Shown: positions 1 to 8,252, counted from the first letter of the stretch. The stretch: DNA of 64,000 nt from Microtetraspora fusca (GCF_001570365.1 NZ_BBYK01000041.1:1-64000); one strand, 5' to 3'. Program-made: numbers and translations. Notes: generated by a model from the sequence alone, not told the origin.

Positions 1-4
1 CGAC

Positions 5-1276
5 GTGGATTCGCGCCCGTCGGGCGGACGGTTCCAGCGGAGCGATGAACGCGGTGGGCGCCCGTTCCGGGAGCGGGACGGCGAGGCCGGGTTCCGCGAC
101 CGCCCGCGCCGTCCGTCCGGCCCGCGTGAGGACCGCGGCGGGGACAGGCCGTTCAGCCGTGAGGATTCCTCGGGCGGGAGCCGTACCCGATATGGGCAGG
201 AGACCGAGCCCAACGAGCGCGAGAAGCTGCCCGAGCTGGCGCCCGACATCACGCCGGAGGAGTTGGACAGCGAGGCGCGCGAAGAGCTGAGGTCGCTGCC
301 GAACGACCTGGCCAAGCTGGTGGCCTGCCACCTCGTCGCGGCCGCTCGCGCGCTGAGCGAGGAGGAGCCCGAGCAGGCGTACGAGCACGCGAAGGTCGCA
401 CGCCGTTTCGCCGGCCGGATCGGCGTGGTGCGCGAGGCGGTCGGGATCGCGGCCTACCACGCGGGACAGTACGCCGAGGCGCTCGGTGACCTCCGGGCCG
501 CGCGGCGCCTGACGGGCTCGGACGAGTACCTGCCGATCATGGCCGACTGCGAGCGGGGCCTCGGCCGTCCGGAACGTGCTCTGGATCTGGTCCGCTCCCG
601 CGAGGCCGAGCGACTGAACCGGTCCGGGAAGATCGAGCTGGCGATCGTCGAGTCCGGTGCCCGCCGTGACCTCGGCCAGCACGACGCTGCGGTGATCACG
701 CTTCAGCGCGTGCCGGAGCTGCGGGATCCGCAGCCGCGGCCGTGGTCGGCCCGGCTCGCGTTCGCGTACGCGGACGCGCTCGCCGACGCCGGTCACCAGG
801 CCGCCGCCGCTGACTGGTTCGCCAAGGCGATGGCGTTCGACGAGGACGGCGAAACCGACGCGGCCGAGCGCTATGCCCAGCTGACCGGTGGCGTCATCGA
901 GGACCTCGAAGAGGACTACGACCTCGACGATGCCGCCGACTCCGACGCCTCCGACGCCTCCGACGACTCCGACGCCTCCGACGACTCCGACGCCTCTGGC
1001 GAGGCCGAGAAGGTCGCCGAGGAGCCCCCGTCCGGCGGCGACGAGGTCTCCGGCGACGCGGAGGAAGAGGAAGAGGACGAGAGCGAGTCGGTAGCGGAAG
1101 CGGCCACTCCGGAGCCCTCCGCCGTACCGGCCGCCAAGGAGGACGACGCCGCCTCCGATGAGGAGCAGGAGCAGGCGCCCACGGGGGACGCGGGCGCTCT
1201 GGGGCCGGCCTTCATCGAGCCGGACTTCGGTGACGTCCTGGACGGTCCGGAGGACCGGGGCAAGCCGGCGTCCTGA
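5..1276 (+). CDS. TPR-like protein with Arg-rich head and acidic Ser-Asp tail (5' end may lie outside window)
   Basis: The frame is open to the left edge, so the GTG at base 5 may not be the true start; 423 codons are visible. Residues 1-75 are Arg/Gly/Asp-rich and probably disordered. Residues about 95-300 form Ala/Leu-rich helical repeats of TPR type. Residues 312-332 are a DSD/DAS repeat, followed by a Glu/Asp-rich tail to the stop. No catalytic motif is seen. Comparable TPR proteins lie upstream of the HAD phosphatase and tlyA in other actinomycetes (recalled synteny). It is followed by a strong terminator. The function is unknown; a protein-interaction scaffold is inference. Confidence 0.8.
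   Translation: MDSRPSGGRFQRSDERGGRPFRERDGEAGFRDRPRRPSGPREDRGGDRPFSREDSSGGSRTRYGQETEPNEREKLPELAPDITPEELDSEAREELRSLPNDLAKLVACHLVAAARALSEEEPEQAYEHAKVARRFAGRIGVVREAVGIAAYHAGQYAEALGDLRAARRLTGSDEYLPIMADCERGLGRPERALDLVRSREAERLNRSGKIELAIVESGARRDLGQHDAAVITLQRVPELRDPQPRPWSARLAFAYADALADAGHQAAAADWFAKAMAFDEDGETDAAERYAQLTGGVIEDLEEDYDLDDAADSDASDASDDSDASDDSDASGEAEKVAEEPPSGGDEVSGDAEEEEEDESESVAEAATPEPSAVPAAKEDDAASDEEQEQAPTGDAGALGPAFIEPDFGDVLDGPEDRGKPAS
938..999 (+). repeat. In-frame Ser-Asp/Ala-Asp coding repeat
   Basis: Near-identical units of GACTCCGACGCCTCC type are repeated in frame and encode a DSDASDAS/DDSDAS pattern at residues 312-332 of the TPR-like protein. Such simple acidic repeats can expand or contract by slippage and are usually disordered. 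Confidence 0.7.
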
Positions 1277-1288
1277 CGGATACATGTG

Positions 1289-1324
1289 AAGGGCGGTGCC
1301 ACCGGATCCGGTGGCACCGCCCTT
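1289..1324. terminator. Bidirectional rho-independent terminator
   Basis: A perfect 36-bp palindrome centred on GGATCC gives stems of about 16 bp with a 4-nt loop. It is followed by TTTT on the plus strand and by an A/T-poor flank on the minus strand. It sits between the convergent TPR-like gene (ends 1276) and the MBL gene (ends 1396), so it can serve both. Confidence 0.9.
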
Positions 1325-1395
1325 TTCCGTACGCGTATCGGTCTCTGGTCCGCGTGCCTGTACGGACCGTATGGGTACGGGCGCGCTCCGGGAGG

Positions 1396-2358
1396 TCAGC
1401 TTGACGTGCGGTCCAGCCAGTGAATGATGCCCGCGACATTGGATGGAGCGCCGCTGAGCAGCTCGAACTGCTCGGCGGTCGCCTCGTCTCCCTGCAGGGC
1501 GGCGTACCGCTCTCGCGTCCGGTCGCGGACCATCGCGACCGCGTGATCAAGGTCGAGACCCTCCGATCGGGCCTGGCGGGTGAGGTCCACCCAGATGCGG
1601 AGTTCCTCCGCCGAACGTTCGAGGGTTTCGGTCACGTTCGACACCGGGCCGTAGTGGCTGAAGAGCAGCCGCTGCGGACCAAGTGCCTCGAAAAGGGCGA
1701 TCGAGTCGAGCGCGACTCCGAGGTCGAAGTCCGGCGGCGGAGTGGCGGGGCGGAGGTCGCCCGTCTCGGGCAGGTAGACACCGGCGGCGTCACCGACGTA
1801 GAGGTCGCCGCTGAGCGAGTCGAGCAGACCGACGTGGTGCTTGGCGTGGCCAGGGGAGTAGTGGCTCGACAGCGTCCGCCCGTTGCCCAGGTCGACGCTG
1901 CCGGTGTCGCCGAGCGCCCGGATCCGGGCCGCGTCGGTGGGCGCCAGGGCGCCGAAGAGCACGTCCAGCTTGTCGCCCCACACCATCTTGGCGCTCGCCA
2001 TGAGCCGTGAGGGGTCGGCGAGGTGCCGCGCGCCCTTCTCATGTACGACGATCTCGGCGGAAGGATAGAAGCGCGCGATGTCGCCGACGCCGCCCGCGTG
2101 GTCCAGATGGATGTGCGTCACGACGACGGTGGCCAGGTCGTCGGGGCCGACGCCGAGCGATGTCAGCGCGTCCCTGACGATCGGCGCCGAGGTGGAGGTT
2201 CCCGTCTCCACCAGGCAGGGCCGGTCGCCCAGGATCAGATATCCGGCGGTGATGCCGGAATAGCCCGCCATCCTCGTGTCGATCTCATAGACGTCCGCCC
2301 CCAGCGGTGTCACGTTGTCCACAGTCACCCCAATATCCCCAGAATCTGGTTCGGGCAA
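1396..2358 (-). CDS. MBL-fold metallo-hydrolase
   Basis: The 320-codon product has the metallo-beta-lactamase metal motif HxHxDH (His82, His84, Asp86, His87, read as THIHLDHAGG). Further C-terminal His and Asp residues (SPGHAKHH, GDAAG, SHYGP) complete the usual dinuclear site. A cytoplasmic hydrolase of a thioester, lactone or phosphoester is likely, but the substrate cannot be read from sequence. The start is uncertain: the TTG at 2358 has a GGAG only 2 nt away, and in-frame GTG codons at 2328 and 2322 are alternatives. It is transcribed divergently from the SSB-like gene and convergently with the TPR-like gene. Confidence 0.85.
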   Translation of the reverse strand: MPEPDSGDIGVTVDNVTPLGADVYEIDTRMAGYSGITAGYLILGDRPCLVETGTSTSAPIVRDALTSLGVGPDDLATVVVTHIHLDHAGGVGDIARFYPSAEIVVHEKGARHLADPSRLMASAKMVWGDKLDVLFGALAPTDAARIRALGDTGSVDLGNGRTLSSHYSPGHAKHHVGLLDSLSGDLYVGDAAGVYLPETGDLRPATPPPDFDLGVALDSIALFEALGPQRLLFSHYGPVSNVTETLERSAEELRIWVDLTRQARSEGLDLDHAVAMVRDRTRERYAALQGDEATAEQFELLSGAPSNVAGIIHWLDRTSS

Positions 2359-2383
2359 AGCTCCTTCAGCCTAGTGAAGGACA

Positions 2384-2413
2384 GTGGTCTCTCGAAGAGA
2401 GGGGAGAGACCAC
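2384..2413 (+). promoter_or_regulatory. Perfect 10-bp inverted repeat abutting the SSB-like ATG
   Basis: GTGGTCTCTC (2384-2393) and GAGAGACCAC (2404-2413) are exact reverse complements around a 10-nt spacer, and the ATG starts at 2414. The purine-rich ribosome-binding region (GAGAGGGGAGAG) lies in the spacer and right arm. As RNA the hairpin would hide the ribosome-binding site; as DNA it could be an operator. Structure is seen; regulation is inference. Confidence 0.65.
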
Positions 2414-3265
2414 ATGCATCTGAACTCTGTGCTCCTGCGCGGACGGCTGTCCATGGAGCCCGAGCACCGGGAGCTGCCCAGTGGGGTCGTGCTCACGCGC
2501 TGGCGGCTCGCGATCCGCAGGCCCGACGACCATCCCGGCTATCAACGCGCCGACGCCATCGAGTGCGCGACGTTCGAGGACGACGTCCGCGTGATCGTGT
2601 CCGACTGGTGCCTGGACGACATCGTCGAGGTCGAGGGCGCGGTGCGCCGCCGGTGGTGGCGGGGTGGCAGTCGCTACGAGGTCGAGGTCCGTACGGCGCG
2701 CCGGGTCGAACGCCATCCTGCCCGGAGAGCGCGGGCCGGCAGCGATGAGGTCGGAGCGGCTGAGCGCGCCGGGGAGTTGCCTGGAACGGACGACAACCCG
2801 GCGGCCACACCGCCCGACACGCTCTCTCCGGCCGGTGCCGGTTCTCCGCCGGTGCCGCCCAGAGGGGCGGAGGATGACGCTTCTCCAGGCGTGCCGCCCA
2901 TGTCTGCGGTCGGTCCTGCTACTCCGCAGGCATCACGGCCAACCATTGCGGCAACTTCCACCCCATCTGTGACATCGATCGATGCTGAAGGCGTACCTGC
3001 GGCGGAGACCCGCACGGAGTCCGGGCGCCCGGAGGCCGGACGCGCGGAATCGCGGCACGCGGAGGTCGAGGCCGCCGCGGAGGAAGGTCACCCCATGGCG
3101 AAGAGGCGCATGACGAGTCCGGTTCGAGGCTTGGGGCTGAACGAGGTGGACTTCCGGGGGACGCGCTCCCCCAGGGCGGCCACGGCCAGCGCGTCCTCGG
3201 TCGCGAGCGGATTGAGCAGGACGGCGGTCCCAGACAGCTGGCACGCGAGCCGTACGGCGGCATAG
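2414..3265 (+). CDS. Single-stranded DNA-binding (SSB/OB-fold) family protein with long low-complexity tail
   Basis: The first ~100 residues look like an OB fold of the SSB family: VLLRGRLSMEPEHRELPSG at the N-terminus, TRWRLAIRRP, then ECATFED and VEGAVRRRWW. The remaining ~180 residues are Ala/Pro/Glu/Arg-rich, and no canonical acidic DDDIPF-type tip is visible. ATG 2414 is chosen because of the adjacent purine-rich ribosome-binding region; GTG 2384 is an alternative that would make the inverted repeat coding. The last 178 bp overlap the antisense DUF1015 gene, which is unusual and could mean that an indel has extended the frame. A role in ssDNA handling is a family inference. Confidence 0.7.
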   Translation: MHLNSVLLRGRLSMEPEHRELPSGVVLTRWRLAIRRPDDHPGYQRADAIECATFEDDVRVIVSDWCLDDIVEVEGAVRRRWWRGGSRYEVEVRTARRVERHPARRARAGSDEVGAAERAGELPGTDDNPAATPPDTLSPAGAGSPPVPPRGAEDDASPGVPPMSAVGPATPQASRPTIAATSTPSVTSIDAEGVPAAETRTESGRPEAGRAESRHAEVEAAAEEGHPMAKRRMTSPVRGLGLNEVDFRGTRSPRAATASASSVASGLSRTAVPDSWHASRTAA

Positions 3266-4323
3266 GGGTCGTGATGCACCACCAGCACCTGGCGCTCGTC
3301 GTCGGAGATACCCCAGACCTTGGGCAGGAGGAACTCGCTGAGGATCGATGTGTCCAGCGCCCGCCAGCGGGCGGAACGTTCGGGCGGCATCGCGTGTTCG
3401 ACCTGCATCGGGTCGGGGTTGGTCAACAGGTGCGAGTGGCCTTCTCCGGCGAGCACGAACGCCGGCCCCGTCGCCGTGGCGAGCCCGGACAGTGCGTCGT
3501 CGAGCGAGACGAACTCCTGTACCTGCCACGCTCCCTTGGCTCGCGCCGCGGCCTCCGACAGCGCCAGGCCGGGGATCACCCGGTGGATGGCCTTCAGATC
3601 GGGTGGGTAAACCGTGGAGTCCACCAGGAGCGCCAGCCCGTAGTCCCATGGGCCGGACTCCTCGTGCTCCTCGCGCAGCTGCTGGTACGTGGCATAGCGG
3701 TGGTGTCCGTCCGCGATCAGCGCCTGCCGGTCTCGCAGGTCTTCGCCGATCGCCGCGATCTCCACCGGGTCGGTCACCGACCAGAGGCGGTGACGGAAGC
3801 CGTCGTCCGACTGGACGTCGAGGAGCGGGACGCCCATCGCGGCGACCTCGTCGACCAGCCGCGACGCGGCCCCCCCGCCCTCGTACAGCAGGAAGATCGG
3901 TTCGAGGTTCGCCTCCGTCGTCCGCATCAACGCCAGGCGGTCGGCGATCGGGCCCGGCATGACGTCCTCATGCGGCAGCACCAAGGGTGAGTCCACCCCC
4001 ACGGCGCCGATCAGGCCGCGCTGGAGGATCCCGGCACCGCTCTGCTCGTACACGTAGAACGCGGGCAGCGGATCCACGGCGAGTGTCCCGGACGACAACC
4101 ACTCGTCCAGTTCGGCTCGCGCGTCCGCGTAATGGCTCACACCGGGAAGGATCAGGCGCACCACGTTGTTTGGGTGGACGTCGAGCAGATCCTGAACGTC
4201 ATCGGGGGAGACGAGGTCGTACGGCGGCGAGGTCACCGCAGCGAGATCGTCCACCGTGAAGCGCACACCGCGGAACGGACGCAGCTCCAGGGCCGGCCGT
4301 TCAGAAGTCTCCATACCGGGCAT
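3088..4323 (-). CDS. DUF1015 family protein
   Basis: The 411-codon product matches the DUF1015 family in length and landmarks: an N-terminal LRPFRGVRF, then SPPYDLVSPDD, a central DGHHRYATYQ (around residue 240) and a C-terminal region ending near a Lys/Pro-rich stretch. DUF1015 proteins are widespread; a kinase- or phosphatase-like role has been suggested but I cannot assign a reaction. The frame extends upstream to 4842, but that segment is antisense to the TPR gene and is rejected. Starts at 4323 (MPGMETS) or 4314 (METS) fit the family, with weak ribosome-binding signals. Divergent from the TPR gene at 4402. Confidence 0.82.
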   Translation of the reverse strand: MPGMETSERPALELRPFRGVRFTVDDLAAVTSPPYDLVSPDDVQDLLDVHPNNVVRLILPGVSHYADARAELDEWLSSGTLAVDPLPAFYVYEQSGAGILQRGLIGAVGVDSPLVLPHEDVMPGPIADRLALMRTTEANLEPIFLLYEGGGAASRLVDEVAAMGVPLLDVQSDDGFRHRLWSVTDPVEIAAIGEDLRDRQALIADGHHRYATYQQLREEHEESGPWDYGLALLVDSTVYPPDLKAIHRVIPGLALSEAAARAKGAWQVQEFVSLDDALSGLATATGPAFVLAGEGHSHLLTNPDPMQVEHAMPPERSARWRALDTSILSEFLLPKVWGISDDERQVLVVHHDPYAAVRLACQLSGTAVLLNPLATEDALAVAALGERVPRKSTSFSPKPRTGLVMRLFAMG

Positions 4324-4401
4324 GTTGCCATAAATGCCCAGTCTTCCCGAGGCCGCGGTGGCCGGTTGGTCAGGAAATCGCATTGCAGGAGGCCCCACAG
4401 A

Positions 4402-4824
4402 ATGATCCAGGGACGACATGGACCATCGGATGACCAGCAGAACGGCCCGGCTGGAGGTGTTTACGAATGGTTCCAGCGCGGTGTCAAGCTCCTGGAAGAG
4501 GGCAGCCCCGCCGCCGCGGCGGCACTCCTGGAACGTGCGGCTCAGGCGGAACCGGAATCCCGCAGCATTCGTGAGGCGCTGGCGCGGGCGCAGTTCAACT
4601 CCCGCAGGTATGCCGATGCGGTCGGCAGTTTCCGCTGGATCGTGGATGCCAATCCGGCCGAGGACTACGCCTACTACGGGCTGGGCATGGCATTGTGGCG
4701 CACCGGTGACATCGAGGGAGCTCAGGAACCGCTGGCCGTCGCCGTGGCCATGCGTCCCGATCTGCGACATTACGTCTCCGCGCTGACCCAGGTGCGCGCC
4801 ACCCTGCGGGCGAGGGAGTCGTGA
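4402..4824 (+). CDS. Small tetratricopeptide-repeat protein
   Basis: The 140-residue product consists mainly of helical repeats: YEWFQRGVKLLEEG, AALLERAAQAEPESRSIREA, and the TPR-typical YAYYGLGMALWRTGDIEGA. An AGGAGG ribosome-binding site lies 8 nt before ATG 4402. Its stop overlaps the GTG of the HAD phosphatase by 4 nt, so the pair is translationally coupled and the TPR protein may partner or regulate the phosphatase (inference). No signal peptide or membrane segment is seen. Confidence 0.85.
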   Translation: MIQGRHGPSDDQQNGPAGGVYEWFQRGVKLLEEGSPAAAAALLERAAQAEPESRSIREALARAQFNSRRYADAVGSFRWIVDANPAEDYAYYGLGMALWRTGDIEGAQEPLAVAVAMRPDLRHYVSALTQVRATLRARES

Positions 4825-5837
4825 GTCCCGACATGCCGGCAACCCTGGTCGAGGCGTACGACACCCTTCTGCTCGACCTGGACGGTGTCGTCTATCTCGG
4901 TCGCCATGCCGTCCAGAACGCTCCCGAAGCCCTTGCCGAGGCGCGGGAGCGCGGAGTACGGCTCGCCTTCGTCACGAACAACGCCTCCCGGACGCCGGGT
5001 GCGATCGCCGAGCATCTCACCGGTCTCGGCATCCCGGCGACCCCCGACGACGTGGTGACCTCCGCCCAGGCGGCCGCCCGGCTGGTGGCCGAGCGGTTCC
5101 CAGCCGGCTCTCCCGTGCTGGTCGTCGGCGGCATGGGGCTACGCGGCGCGGTCCGGGCGTACGGTCTGCGTCCCGTGACCACCGCGCTGGACGATCCCGT
5201 CGCCGTCGTCCAGGGCATCTGGGACGGCCTGTCGTACGGCCTGCTCTGTGAGGGGGCGCTTGCCGTACAGGCGGGGGCCTGGTTCGTCGCGGCGAACGGG
5301 GACACGACGATGCCGACCAATCGGGGCGTGTTGCCGGGCAACGGCTCGATGAGCAGGGTGATCGCCACCGCGGCCGGCGTCGAGCCGGTCGTCGCGGGCA
5401 AGCCCGAGCCGCCGCTGCACCGGGAGTCGATCATCCGTACGGGGGCGGAGCGGCCGCTGATCGTCGGTGACCGGCTTGACACCGATATCGAGGGTGCGAC
5501 CCGGGCGGGCGTGGACAGCCTGCTCGTCCTGACCGGTGTGACGGGGCCGCTGGACCTGCTCACCGCGCCGCCGGAGCACCGGCCCGCGCACGTGGCGGCG
5601 GACCTGTCCGGGCTGCACGAGCCCCCGGCCCGCATACGGCGCGGCTCCGGCGGGTGGGAATGCGGGGGGTGGACAGCCCGCTGCGCAAGCGGCCGGCTCG
5701 ACCTGTCCGGCGGCGGCGAACCGATCGACGCGCTGCGCGCGGCATGCGCGGCGGCATGGGACGAGGCCGGCGACGGCCGGGTGGACGAGGACGCGGTGAA
5801 GCCCGTCCTCGCGGCCCTCGGATCACTGACACGATGA
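4821..5837 (+). CDS. HAD-IIA (NagD-like) sugar/nucleotide phosphatase
   Basis: HAD phosphatase motifs are all present in order: motif I LLDLDGVVYLG (residues ~18-28), motif II FVTNNASRTP, motif III Lys in AGKPEPP, and motif IV IVGDRLDTDIEGA. This matches the HAD-IIA subfamily (NagD, 4-nitrophenylphosphatase-like), cytosolic Mg2+-dependent phosphatases of small phosphoesters. The C-terminal ~75 residues after the catalytic core form an extra domain seen in actinomycete homologues. GTG 4821 overlaps the TPR stop. The natural substrate is not determinable. Confidence 0.9.
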   Translation: MSPDMPATLVEAYDTLLLDLDGVVYLGRHAVQNAPEALAEARERGVRLAFVTNNASRTPGAIAEHLTGLGIPATPDDVVTSAQAAARLVAERFPAGSPVLVVGGMGLRGAVRAYGLRPVTTALDDPVAVVQGIWDGLSYGLLCEGALAVQAGAWFVAANGDTTMPTNRGVLPGNGSMSRVIATAAGVEPVVAGKPEPPLHRESIIRTGAERPLIVGDRLDTDIEGATRAGVDSLLVLTGVTGPLDLLTAPPEHRPAHVAADLSGLHEPPARIRRGSGGWECGGWTARCASGRLDLSGGGEPIDALRAACAAAWDEAGDGRVDEDAVKPVLAALGSLTR

Positions 5838-5933
5838 CCGCGAACTTCGGCCGGGCGGGCGACGATCGTCACGCCTGGCCGGAGGAGATTCGGGGAGAGG
5901 AGGGAGCCGTCGGGGCGGGCGCCCGCAGTGACG

Positions 5934-6281
5934 TCAGAGGAGCTTGCGGAGCCGCAGGAGGTCGCCGAGGCTGGCGTCGATCTTGACCCGGCCGCCGAAG
6001 AGCGCGCGAGCCATGTCGAGTTCGCCGTTGACCATGGAGATCAGATCCGTGCTTGCGATTGTGATCTTAACCTCGCTGGGCCGGCCGTCCTGCGGTGGAG
6101 CGTCCGTGAACGGGTCCAGCCCCGACCGGTGGATCCGGCCGTAGAAGGTCATACCGAGGTCGGAGATGTGGCAGGCGAGCCTGCGCTCGACGACGTGTCT
6201 GGCACGGTCCTCGTCGCTGATCTCGTCGAACTGCTCGACGAGTTTCTCGAGCGCCGCCCGGCATTCCTCGACGGTCGCCAT
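5934..6281 (-). CDS. SCP2 sterol-binding domain-like protein
   Basis: The 115-residue product has the SCP2-like pattern of small actinomycete proteins: a helical N-terminus (CRAALEKLVEQF), a short beta region (RLACHISDLGMTFYGRI), and the typical KITIASTDLISMVNGE followed by ARALFGGRVKIDAS. Such proteins bind lipids in a hydrophobic tunnel; a cytosolic lipid-carrier role is a family inference. It is a single gene convergent with the HAD gene. The ATG at 6281 is the only good start. Confidence 0.8.
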   Translation of the reverse strand: MATVEECRAALEKLVEQFDEISDEDRARHVVERRLACHISDLGMTFYGRIHRSGLDPFTDAPPQDGRPSEVKITIASTDLISMVNGELDMARALFGGRVKIDASLGDLLRLRKLL

Positions 6282-6988
6282 GCGTATGCCTCTCTTCCCA
6301 CGGCCGGTCAGATGCCTCTGTACCTACGGACGGTAGCGTTCCTCATGAGCACTGCGCGAAATGTGACACGTACCGCCGGATCAGCGACAAGGGGGCCGCA
6401 TGGTGGTCGAGGCCCTGCCAGGCTATGTGCGACTGGCCGATGCCCTCACCACGGCCGCCCCGTTCTCACCGTCGGGCCGTGCCGCGCGCCGAGCACGCCG
6501 CCCCTGCCGGGGCGTCGCGACCACCGCACTGTACGGACCGTACCCGGCCGACAAGTACGCACTGTACGCATCGCGTCCCGATCTCAGGGACCGTAATTTA
6601 CGCACCCGCGCGGGAGAGCCCGCGGGACGTCACGGCGCGCATCGCCACGGGCCCGGCCGCGTCGCCCGCGGCACCGGTCCAGGGGAGCCCCGTACGGGCC
6701 GCGAGCGCTGCCCGTATCTCCCCGCCTCGCACCCGGCGAGGCGCCCACCGTCTCCGGTGGCACCCATCGCGAGGCTGCGCCGGACCGAGTCCGCTACGGT
6801 CGGACTGACGAGCGTCACGCGTGCCCGCCGTCACGGCGCGGAACCGGACGGACAGCCGCGATGACGGACGGGGAACCATCCAGCACGACCAGAACCGGCG
6901 TGCGCGCCGGTTCTGGCACGACCAGGACCGGCGTCGCCGGATCGACAGGACCAGGACCGGCACCCGCCGGATCCATCGGAGGGGACGA
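6282..6988. other. 707-bp gene-poor, repeat-rich stretch
   Basis: No convincing gene is visible. An ORF from ATG 6400 to 6864 has a ribosome-binding-like AAGGGGG and a first ~20 residues that look protein-like (VVEALPGYVRLADALTTA), but it then becomes Arg/Pro-rich low-complexity sequence. It may be a decayed gene. The stretch also holds a copy of the 14-mer CTGTACGGACCGTA (6529-6542, also at 1358-1371), an AT-rich patch near 6590-6602 and a GC-rich hairpin at 6889-6916. Confidence 0.5.
6889..6916. repeat. Perfect 12-bp GC hairpin
   Basis: CCAGAACCGGCG (6889-6900) and CGCCGGTTCTGG (6905-6916) are exact reverse complements with a TGCG loop. No T-run follows. Degenerate copies of the arm (ACCAGGACCGGC) recur twice in the next 40 bp up to about 6960, so this looks like a small repeat cluster rather than a simple terminator. 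Confidence 0.6.
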
Positions 6989-7192
6989 ATGACCGAGACC
7001 GGCGCCGAGCCGTCGGAGGGGCAGCCGACGCCGCGCGGGGGCGACGAGGCCGTCCAGGGGGCGCTGTCCGCGCTCCGGCGGCTCGGGAACCTGCCCGTCG
7101 CCGAGCACGTCGGCGTGTTCGAGGAGGCGCTGACGTGCTTGGAGAGCGCGCTCGCGTCCGTGGACGAGCCCGTCGGAGAGCCGCGCAGGTGA
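6989..7192 (+). CDS. Small conserved actinobacterial protein upstream of tlyA
   Basis: The 67-codon protein reads through a variable head into a conserved-looking core: ALSALRRLGNLPVAEHVGVF followed by EEALTCLESALASVDEP. Small proteins with an LPVAEHV motif are recalled between the HAD phosphatase and tlyA in Streptomyces-type genomes. A good ribosome-binding site (GGAGGGG) lies before ATG 6989. The longer frame from 6821 runs through the hairpin repeat and is not accepted. No domain or function is known; the helical core suggests a small dimeric partner protein. Confidence 0.7.
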   Translation: MTETGAEPSEGQPTPRGGDEAVQGALSALRRLGNLPVAEHVGVFEEALTCLESALASVDEPVGEPRR

Positions 7193-7230
7193 ACCGTCGA
7201 TCACAAGAGGCGGCGTCGGCCTTCCGCGTC

Positions 7231-7302
7231 GCATCCCGCCCAGCTTCCCGTGCCGCATCCCGCCCGGCTTCCCGCGTCGCATCCCGCCCGGCTGCCCGTG
7301 GC
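7231..7302. repeat. Three tandem 24-bp repeats
   Basis: Units at 7231-7254, 7255-7278 and 7279-7302 share the core GCATCCCGCCCGGCTTCCCG with a few substitutions. A degenerate fourth piece follows near 7327-7345. They fill most of the 250-bp gap before tlyA. Frames through the repeat give SRPASR-type low-complexity peptides and are not taken as genes. Confidence 0.75.
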
Positions 7303-7442
7303 GTGCCGCGCATGGCGTTCGATGACGTGTCGCGCCCGGCTGCCCGTGCGACGTCGTGTTCCGCCTCGACGCGCGCCGGGACCGGGCGTCCCGTCGGTGG
7401 GAGTGGTCTGTCGGAGATGGTTTTTATGGGCTGGTGGGGCCG

Positions 7443-8252
7443 ATGAAGCGGGTGCGTCTGGACAGCGAACTGGTCCGTCGCGGGCTGGCCCGCTCGCGGG
7501 AGCAGGCGGCGCAGCTCATTGAGGCAGGCCGGGTGTCGGTGGGCGGCCGTACGGCGGCCAAGCCGGCGACCCAGGTGGACACCGCCGCAGCCATCGTGGT
7601 GGCCGAGGACGTCTCGGGACCCGACTACGTCTCGCGTGGCGCGCACAAGCTGCTCGGCGCGTTGGCCGCCTTCGAGGGGCTCAAGGTCGAGGGACGCCGC
7701 TGCCTGGACGCCGGCGCCTCCACCGGCGGGTTCACCGACGTGCTGCTGCGGCACGGCGCCGCCCATGTGCTCGCGGTGGATGTCGGGTACGGCCAGCTCG
7801 CCTGGTCTCTGCGTACGGACGAGCGCGTCACCGTGATGGAGCGGGTCAATGTGCGCGACCTCACCCCCGACATGGTGGGAGAAGCGCCGACCCTGGTCGT
7901 GGGCGACCTGTCGTTCATCTCGCTCCGCCTGGTCCTGCCCGCGTTGACCGCCTGCGCCGCCGAGGTGGCCGAGTTCGCGCTGCTGGTCAAGCCCCAGTTC
8001 GAGGTGGGCAAGGAGCGCGTCGGAGCGGGCGGTGTGGTCCGCGACCCGGGCCTGCGCGCCGGGGCCGTCCGGGACGTCGCCACGACCGCGCTGGCGCTGG
8101 GCCTGGTCGTGAAGGGCGTCACCGCGAGCCCCCTGCCCGGCCCGTCGGGCAACGTGGAGTACGTCATCTGGCTGGGCAAGGGGCCAGGACACGAGTCGGT
8201 GGCCGACCTGGACGAGGCCATCGAGCGGGCAGTGGCGGAAGGGCCGCAGTGA
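7443..8252 (+). CDS. tlyA: TlyA family rRNA 2'-O-methyltransferase
   Basis: The 269-residue product has an N-terminal S4 RNA-binding domain (residues ~1-60, RLDSELVRRGLARSREQAA) and an FtsJ-like SAM methyltransferase domain starting with the SAM loop CLDAGASTGGFTDVLL. The catalytic Lys region LVKPQFEVGKE is present. In mycobacteria TlyA methylates 16S C1409 and 23S C1920, which confers sensitivity to capreomycin/viomycin (family knowledge). ATG 7443 is preferred because it begins exactly at the S4 domain; upstream in-frame sequence is repeat-derived. The stop overlaps the nadK GTG by 4 nt. Confidence 0.93.
   Translation: MKRVRLDSELVRRGLARSREQAAQLIEAGRVSVGGRTAAKPATQVDTAAAIVVAEDVSGPDYVSRGAHKLLGALAAFEGLKVEGRRCLDAGASTGGFTDVLLRHGAAHVLAVDVGYGQLAWSLRTDERVTVMERVNVRDLTPDMVGEAPTLVVGDLSFISLRLVLPALTACAAEVAEFALLVKPQFEVGKERVGAGGVVRDPGLRAGAVRDVATTALALGLVVKGVTASPLPGPSGNVEYVIWLGKGPGHESVADLDEAIERAVAEGPQ

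Noticed and set aside
6400-6864. 154-codon ORF as a gene
   Set aside because: Only the first ~20 residues look protein-like; the rest is Arg/Pro low complexity.
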